From Methylobacterium sp. J-090 (GTDB lineage Bacteria; Pseudomonadota; Alphaproteobacteria; Rhizobiales; Beijerinckiaceae): a stretch of 47,686 nt of DNA. Below are positions 43,720 through 47,686 of the stretch, one piece after another (within the stretch, counting starts at the first letter, position 1; the number at the start of each line of letters is the position of its first letter). The stretch lies in contig NZ_JAKSXV010000085.1 of assembly GCF_022829345.1 (NCBI RefSeq), forward strand, positions 1 to 47,686, read 5' to 3'. A program made the position numbers and the translations under genes. Below the pieces are notes generated by a model that worked only from the letters and a program-made list of their open reading frames with translations, was not told where the DNA came from and did not search any database.

Positions 43720-44104
43720 CCGAGGCGTCTGTCCAATACAGCGGGTTCGACGTCCGGGATCGAGGAAAGTCGTCGAGGCCTATGCAGGGTCATTCCACGC
43801 CGTGACTAAGTCAACGAAACCGAATTCTGAATTCGAATGGCCACGGGGATGGATATGCTTCTGGTTCGTGGCATAAGCGCAGAACCCTCCCTCGAAACCG
43901 TCGAGGGCACTCCTTCACCCCCTTGTCGGGCCGCTGGATGCTCTTGGGCCCATGCGAGGACTGGGCCTATGCGAGGACGCGTTTTTTCAAATCCCCGCGG
44001 CGCGCTGTGGCGCCCCGGGCCAGGACGCTTCGCAGCCGGGATCGGCGAAAACGTCCGGCTCCAGCCCTTTTGCATTCGCAGGATACCCACCGGGTTGGCC
44101 GACT
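43720..44104. other. Region between the sulfur operon and umuC
   Basis: This 385-base gap is upstream of the leftward sulfur operon and downstream of umuC. It contains the palindrome at 43821-43835 and a hairpin at 43889-43907 (CCCTCGA...TCGAGGG, 5-base loop) that lacks a T tract. A 10-bp direct repeat ATGCGAGGAC occurs near 43955-43980. No convincing gene is present. Confidence 0.45.
43821..43835. promoter_or_regulatory. 15-bp perfect palindrome upstream of the sulfur operon
   Basis: CGAATTCTGAATTCG has 7-bp arms around a central T. It is centred about 109 bp upstream of the first gene of the sulfur-scavenging operon, a plausible distance for an activator site of a CysB/Cbl/SfnR-type regulator. 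The partner is unknown. Confidence 0.4.
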
Positions 44105-45397
44105 TCAGGTGTGCGCCGTTGGCAACTCAGCCACCTGAGTTGTGTAGCGAGGCGAGCGCATCTCGAACTTCGTCGACCACGTCCGCTTCTCCGTGAGCCC
44201 CGCGCGCGCCGGCACCACCGACCCCCGTCCGAACCGGCCGTTGCACGCGTCCATCGCTGCCATCAGCGGGTCGCTGCGCTCGCGATCCAGCCGTCCGATC
44301 AGAGCGCGAGGCGCGGCCACCAGGGGCATCAGGTCCGTGGTGATGACGCCGGCCTTGCTGTAGCGCCAAGGGCGGTCGCCCGGCGCCTCGCGCCACGTCT
44401 TGGCGACGCCGAGCTGCGCGGCCTGGATCAGCACGAGCGAATCGTTCGTCGCCTCGGGCAGCGTCACGGTGGTGGAGACCGAGCGCATCGGGTCTCCGCG
44501 GTCGTGGGTGGAGGTATGGTAGAAGACCGTGAGCTGATCGGTGCCGAGGCCCTCACGCCGGAGCTTCTCGCCGAGGCGCGTCGCGTGCGCCGCCACCCCC
44601 TGCTCGACCGTGCCGCGATCCTCAACCCGTCGAGAGAACGAGCGCGTCACAGCGCAGCCCTTGCGCTGGGCGGGCACCAGTTCGAGTGGCAGGCACGACA
44701 AACCGCGCAGCTCGTGGATGATGCGCTCGCCCACCACGGTCATCGCCTTGCGGACGGGGCGCGGATCGAGGTCGCGCAGGTCCGCCACCGTGTCGACGCC
44801 CATGGCTTCGATCTTGGCTGCCGATGCCCGGCCGATGCCCCAGACCTCGGCCGCCGCGATCCGGCAGAGCCAATGGTCGTAGGCCGCCGGGTCGGTCAGG
44901 TCGCAGACGCCGTCGAGGGCTGGCTGCGTCTTGGAGATGTGGTTGGCGAGCTTCGCCAGGGTCTTCGTCGCGCCGATGCCGATGCAGGTCGGGATGCCGG
45001 TCCAAGTGCGTACCGTGGCGCGCAGGTCCCGGGCGAGCTCGATGCGCAGGTCCGGGTGCACGTCCGACAGGTCGAGGAACGATTCATCGATGCTATAGAT
45101 CTCCACCCGCGGGGAGAAGTCCCGGTAGACCGCGTTCGTGCGCGCGCTCATGTCGCCGTAGAGGGTGTAGTTCGAAGAGAACACCCGCACGCCGTCGCGC
45201 CGGCACTGCTCGCGGATCTTGAAGAACGGGTCGCCCATCTTGATCCCGAGCGCCTTGGCCTCGGCCGTGCGGGCGATGGCGCAGCCGTCGTTGTTCGACA
45301 GCACGATCACCGGCACCCGGGCAAGCTTCGGGTCGAACACCCGCTCGCACGAGCAGTAGAAGCTGTTGCCGTCGATGAGCGCGATGGCGCGACTCAT
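44105..45397 (-). CDS. umuC: DNA polymerase V catalytic subunit UmuC-like
   Basis: The 430-residue protein is a Y-family polymerase. Metal-binding residues are D9 in A-L-I-D-G-N-S-F-Y and D104/E105 in [10 protein letters not shown]. The motif [15 protein letters not shown] is specific to the UmuC branch. A helix-hairpin-helix is at [10 protein letters not shown]. It copies past DNA damage with a UmuD' dimer. Its ATG overlaps the umuD stop by four bases (ATGA). Transcription is from the SOS promoter upstream of the 79-residue gene. Confidence 0.93.
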   Translation of the reverse strand: MSRAIALIDGNSFYCSCERVFDPKLARVPVIVLSNNDGCAIARTAEAKALGIKMGDPFFKIREQCRRDGVRVFSSNYTLYGDMSARTNAVYRDFSPRVEIYSIDESFLDLSDVHPDLRIELARDLRATVRTWTGIPTCIGIGATKTLAKLANHISKTQPALDGVCDLTDPAAYDHWLCRIAAAEVWGIGRASAAKIEAMGVDTVADLRDLDPRPVRKAMTVVGERIIHELRGLSCLPLELVPAQRKGCAVTRSFSRRVEDRGTVEQGVAAHATRLGEKLRREGLGTDQLTVFYHTSTHDRGDPMRSVSTTVTLPEATNDSLVLIQAAQLGVAKTWREAPGDRPWRYSKAGVITTDLMPLVAAPRALIGRLDRERSDPLMAAMDACNGRFGRGSVVPARAGLTEKRTWSTKFEMRSPRYTTQVAELPTAHT

Positions 45398-45849
45398 CGG
45401 ACGAGGCCGGCCCGGGCGATGTGCCAGCGGATCGAGAAGCGGACTACGCCCCAGATCTCGCCCTCGGCCGCCTCTTGGACGGCGAAGGCCGGAAGGTCCG
45501 GGTTCTCAAACGCCAGGCGCGCGACGTTGCCCTCGATGCGTAGGCGCTTGATCGACATCTCGCCGTCGATCGCGGCCACGACCACGCTGCCGTTGCCCGG
45601 CTTCAGGCTGCGATCCACCACTGCGAGGTCGCGATCGAAGATCCCGGCGCCCCGCATGGAATCGCCCGAGATGTTCCAGGCGAACGTCGCCGGTGGGTTT
45701 GGTGCGAGCCAGCGCGGCAGTTCCAGCGCGCCTTCGAGGAAGTCGTCGGCCGGTGACGGGAAGCCGGCGCAGAGCGCCTGTCCCATGATCGGGATGCGGA
45801 CGGCATCCGCGCTGCCGGGGATCAGCTCATCGACGGCATAAGGGCTCAC
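45394..45849 (-). CDS. umuD: SOS error-prone repair protein UmuD (self-cleaving S24 peptidase)
   Basis: A GTG start at 45849 gives 151 residues, compared with 139 in E. coli. The cleavage site is [10 protein letters not shown] with the cut expected between A28 and G29. The catalytic dyad is S64 in S-G-D-S-M and K101 in E-M-S-I-K-R-L. RecA-stimulated self-cleavage yields the active UmuD' that joins UmuC. The start overlaps the stop of the upstream small gene by four bases (GTGA), and its stop overlaps umuC, so the three genes are translationally linked. Confidence 0.92.
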   Translation of the reverse strand: MSPYAVDELIPGSADAVRIPIMGQALCAGFPSPADDFLEGALELPRWLAPNPPATFAWNISGDSMRGAGIFDRDLAVVDRSLKPGNGSVVVAAIDGEMSIKRLRIEGNVARLAFENPDLPAFAVQEAAEGEIWGVVRFSIRWHIARAGLVR

Positions 45850-46085
45850 GAAAAGGTGCTCGCCCGCGCCATGGACGCGGTACCGCGGACGTAGCCCCGC
45901 GAGATCAGCCGGTCCCGCTGCATCGTCCGGCGCTCGGCCTCCGCGAGGTCGGCCAGCGCATCCTCGACCGCCCGCACCAGCGCGGTCCAGGCATCGCCCC
46001 GGGCCGCCCGGTGATACGCGAGCGCGATTCTCTCGGCTTCGGTGAGACGGATCTCGACAGGCGGCTCGTGGGGATGGGCGTGCAT
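45846..46085 (-). CDS. 79-residue protein leading the SOS operon
   Basis: The ATG at 46085 starts a basic, helical protein: I-R-L-T-E-A-E-R-I-A-L-A-Y-H-R-A-A-R-G-D-A-W-T-A-L-V-R-A-V-E-D-A-L, followed by a second helix with A-E-A-E-R-R-T-M-Q-R-D-R-L-I-S-R-G-Y. No known family is evident. It lies 21 bp after the LexA box and its stop overlaps the GTG of umuD. So it is made in the same SOS response and may regulate UmuD or be an unrelated leader gene. Two-helix, charged make-up suggests protein-protein contact. Confidence 0.7.
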   Translation of the reverse strand: MHAHPHEPPVEIRLTEAERIALAYHRAARGDAWTALVRAVEDALADLAEAERRTMQRDRLISRGYVRGTASMARASTFS

Positions 46086-46105
46086 CTCGCGTCCGGCTCC
46101 TGTTA

Positions 46106-46120
46106 GAACATATCAGGAAC
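46106..46120 (-). promoter_or_regulatory. LexA (SOS) box, alphaproteobacterial type
   Basis: On the minus strand the site reads GTTCCTGATATGTTC, an exact GTTC-N7-GTTC, the known LexA operator of Alphaproteobacteria. It lies 21 bp ahead of the 79-residue gene that leads umuD and umuC, in the right place to repress the operon until DNA damage. Confidence 0.88.
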
Positions 46121-46208
46121 AAACCGCATCTCGGCCCGTGGTTCAATCGATACGGCCAAGCCAGGAAACGTGCCGGTGGACGCCTGTGGAGCGCGGGGTA
46201 GAAGGCCA

Positions 46209-46460
46209 ATGCCGACGCGGCTTTACCGCTTCCACTGCACGGATGGGCACGATCTGGTGGTCGATCTGCGCGGGCGGCGCGTTCCGACCGTAGCGCTGAT
46301 GCGTCTTCACGCGGAGCAGGTTGCCCTCGACCTCATGGCCCGGGGCGCGCGGATCGATTGGTCGGCCTGGCACGTCGAGGTCTACGACGAGAAGGGCCGA
46401 GCGGTGCTGGCGAAGGCCTTCACCGACGTTCGGTATGACCGTCGCGCTGGCCGGGACTGA
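46209..46460 (+). CDS. DUF6894-type small protein
   Basis: The ATG at 46209 gives 83 residues. The start Y-R-F-H-C-T-D-G-H-D-L, the middle helix, and the end W-H-V-E-V-Y-D-E-K-G-R-A-V-L-A-K-A-F-T-D-V follow the DUF6894 pattern common in Methylobacterium and Bradyrhizobium. Function is unknown. It is divergent from the SOS operon with 123 bp between the starts, but the LexA box is nearer the leftward gene. Confidence 0.7.
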   Translation: MPTRLYRFHCTDGHDLVVDLRGRRVPTVALMRLHAEQVALDLMARGARIDWSAWHVEVYDEKGRAVLAKAFTDVRYDRRAGRD

Positions 46461-46562
46461 TGGGCGGCGGCCGGCCGACGCTGCGGCCTCCGTCCTTATG
46501 AGACATGCATAGACGCCGCCGTTGACGCGTGCGTGAGTGCCTTCGTGCAACCGGAGGCCGTG

Positions 46563-46742
46563 ATGCCCGACCCACAACACCTGAAGGATCTGGACGTCGC
46601 GACCCGGGAACGCCTGGGCTAACTCACGCTGGCGCTCGCCGAGGACGTGTTCGCGCTCGGCGATCCCTACCTCGACGCGGTCATGCGGGATCTGATGCGT
46701 AGGATCGGGCGGGTGATCACCTGGAACCTCGAAAACCCTTAG
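46563..46742 (+). pseudogene. Small ORF interrupted by an in-frame TAA
   Basis: From an ATG at 46563 there are 19 codons, a TAA at 46620-46622, then 39 more open codons in the same frame to a TAG at 46740-46742. The second half reads L-T-L-A-L-A-E-D-V-F-A-L-G-D-P-Y-L-D-A-V and then D-L-M-R-R-I-G-R-V-I-T-W, clearly protein-like with high G/C third positions. It looks like a 59-residue gene cut by one nonsense change. No family is recognised. Confidence 0.5.
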
Positions 46743-46778
46743 AGGGGCGGCGGGCGCTGCATAAGTGTTATTTCGAAC

Positions 46779-46810
46779 GAAAAACCCGCCGCGGCTGGAG
46801 CCGGGCGGGT
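46779..46810 (-). terminator. Rho-independent terminator of the small secreted protein gene
   Basis: On the minus strand a GC-rich hairpin (arms ACCCGCC/GGCGGGT with an inner CGGC/GCCG extension) is followed by five T residues. It lies 22 bp after the stop of the 90-residue gene at 46832. Confidence 0.8.
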
Positions 46811-46831
46811 CAAGTGGATTGCGCTGCGGCG

Positions 46832-47104
46832 CTATCGGCCACCGCCGCCCGCGCTGCTGTTCGGTACGGCCTGCTCGGGGCGGCCCGCGTTGCCACCAGC
46901 CGCCGAGTTAGATGTCGCCGTATCGGCGCCAGTGGTACCCCGTGAGATCGTACGGTTTCGACGGCCGCCGGTATTGTTCGTCGTGGTGACCAGTCCGGCA
47001 CCGCGCTTTTTGTAGCGAGGACGGGCGTCGGCGTCGGTGCTTGTCTGCGGCAGCGCGAGCGCGGCCAGGACAAGGGCGCAGGTGGAAAGTGTCAGGGTTC
47101 TCAT
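46832..47104 (-). CDS. Small secreted Gly/Thr/Asn-rich protein
   Basis: The ATG at 47104 gives 90 residues with a signal peptide: M-R-T-L-T-L-S-T-C-A-L-V-L-A-A-L-A-L-P. The mature part has a basic stretch (A-R-P-R-Y-K-K-R-G-A-G) then a low-complexity tail of Thr, Asn, Gly and Arg ending S-S-A-G-G-G-G-R. It is probably periplasmic or exported and disordered. The gene has its own terminator downstream and another terminator upstream, so it is a single transcription unit. Confidence 0.6.
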   Translation of the reverse strand: MRTLTLSTCALVLAALALPQTSTDADARPRYKKRGAGLVTTTNNTGGRRNRTISRGTTGADTATSNSAAGGNAGRPEQAVPNSSAGGGGR

Positions 47105-47183
47105 GGATGCTCCTACGGCTTGGTTGAGAACGCCGGACCGCGCCAGAATTTCCATCAGTCTGATTGGCGCCCAATAGGCAACG

Positions 47184-47214
47184 AAAAACCCGCCTCGGAT
47201 TGCTCCGGGCGGGT
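47184..47214 (-). terminator. Rho-independent terminator of a leftward transcript from the AT-rich segment
   Basis: On the minus strand, arms ACCCGCC/GGCGGGT with a 13-base loop are followed by five T residues. It is nearly the same as the terminator at 46779-46810. It lies upstream of the 90-residue gene, so it must end a transcript coming from the right. Confidence 0.78.
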
Positions 47215-47329
47215 AAAGGTGGAGTCTTGGGAGAGACATGAAGCGCAGATAGGGGAGCACCCCGTCGCTCAGGACTCATCTATTTTATTTGTACCAATGA
47301 TATATCATCATATGACGGATTGGATTTAT

Positions 47330-47482
47330 TTATAGCCAGATTAAGCATCCGGCCCATAATACCGCAAACGGGGCAAGGGCAAGCAAGGCAACTTCCAAAA
47401 TTGACCAATCAATATCTACTGGGTTAATTCTTGCCCCCGAAACAATAAGCTTGAATTTTTTGACCGACTTTTGAAGTGCCAT
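47330..47482 (-). CDS. Putative 50-residue single-pass membrane peptide in AT-rich DNA
   Basis: The ATG at 47482 opens 50 codons to a TAA. The N-terminal half is basic (A-L-Q-K-S-V-K-K-F-K-L). The C-terminal half is a membrane helix (I-L-E-V-A-L-L-A-L-A-P-F-A-V-L-W-A-G-C-L-I-W-L). The codons are AT-ending, unlike neighbours. There is no clear ribosome-binding site. A terminator lies 116 bp downstream on the same strand. It could be a phage-type or toxin-like membrane peptide, or an accidental frame. Confidence 0.4.
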   Translation of the reverse strand: MALQKSVKKFKLIVSGARINPVDIDWSILEVALLALAPFAVLWAGCLIWL

Positions 47483-47576
47483 GAGATTGCGCCGATTCAG
47501 AAATTGGAAATCTCACTGTTCAGTGATTCATGATGTGTCGCATGAATGTAATTACCCACCCCCGTAATCTCGGGGT

Positions 47577-47686
47577 TCAGGCGCCGACGGTTTTGAGGAT
47601 GGTGCCGAAGGAGCTGCTGCCTGTGAGGCGCGCGGTATCGACGACGGTGCGGATGGCAGCTTCGCCCTCGGCGGCCCACATCGCGC
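47577..47686 (-). CDS. C-terminal end of a larger protein at the right edge, possibly a transposase
   Basis: The frame is open from the right edge to a TGA at 47577-47579, giving 35 residues: A-M-W-A-A-E-G-E-A-A-I-R-T-V-V-D-T-A-R-L-T-G and then a short tail ending V-G-A. The helix A-I-R-T-V-V-x-T-A-R-L-x-G recalls the C-terminal helix of IS66-like transposases. The nearby switch to AT-rich sequence to the left fits the edge of a mobile element, but the match is weak. Confidence 0.35.
   Translation of the reverse strand, partial: AMWAAEGEAAIRTVVDTARLTGSSSFGTILKTVGA

Noticed and set aside
43889..43907. Hairpin CCCTCGA...TCGAGGG after umuC
   Set aside because: It lacks a T tract on the umuC strand, so termination is not supported.
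1..47686. CRISPR arrays, rRNA genes and complete tRNA genes
   Set aside because: I looked for regularly spaced 25-40-bp repeats and for tRNA arms on both strands. The only regular arrays are the coding repeats, the 21-bp-spaced iterons and the 15-bp units, and the only tRNA sequence is the 3' half at 31246-31294.

Overview
The window is high-GC, densely coded DNA with alphaproteobacterial signatures: a GTTC-N7-GTTC LexA box, FlgE/FlgK/FlgL of the Rhizobiales type, DUF3750 and DUF6894 proteins, and a UmuDC pair. Overall style suggests a Methylobacterium-like member of the Rhizobiales. That assignment is an inference from gene content; there is no rRNA gene here to settle it.

Left part (1-11.6 kb), chromosomal metabolism. 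The 3' end of a GntR-type regulator faces a threonine-aldolase-like PLP enzyme. The aldolase is divergent from a large FAD/Fe-S D-2-hydroxyacid dehydrogenase. Next come a LysR regulator and four co-directional genes: CaiB-type CoA transferase, HMG-CoA-lyase-like enzyme (ATGA overlap with the transferase), an anion-symporter-type MFS carrier and an unusual aconitase-family hydratase. Together they look like an uptake and breakdown route for a small branched dicarboxylate, for example mesaconate or citraconate via citramalyl-CoA to acetyl-CoA and pyruvate.

Decayed accessory region (11.6-18.4 kb). It holds abutting IS630 and IS3 transposase remnants and an AT-rich leader. Behind that leader lies an intact foreign-looking 325-aa gene resembling the anti-CRISPR AcrVA2 family. 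A multiply frameshifted SDR gene, a divergent tyrosine recombinase preceded by three 12-bp repeats at exact 21-bp spacing, and an unknown acidic-tailed protein follow.

Surface and flagellar region (18.4-31.1 kb). A 1941-aa protein combines nine ~97-residue repeats with three GT2-like modules. Two small genes (one predicted secreted) follow, then flgE, flgK and flgL; FlgL carries a large repetitive insert.

Second integrated region (from 31.25 kb). A 49-nt 3' fragment of tRNA-Glu(TTC) lies just before an intact phage-type integrase, so it marks one attachment end of an element that continues to the right. After it come a small secreted protein coupled to the integrase, a broken thermonuclease, a DUF3750 protein, an NmrA-like reductase, an MFS protein, a HAD-type and a kinase-like protein. 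A four-gene minus-strand operon resembling sulfonate/sulfone-sulfur scavenging (acyl-CoA-dehydrogenase-like flavoenzyme, LLM monooxygenase, SsuA-like binding protein, cupin) is next. Then an SOS operon (79-aa protein, umuD, umuC) lies under a clear LexA box. The right edge has small genes, twin terminators, an AT-rich segment with a 50-aa membrane peptide, and what may be the C-terminal end of a transposase.
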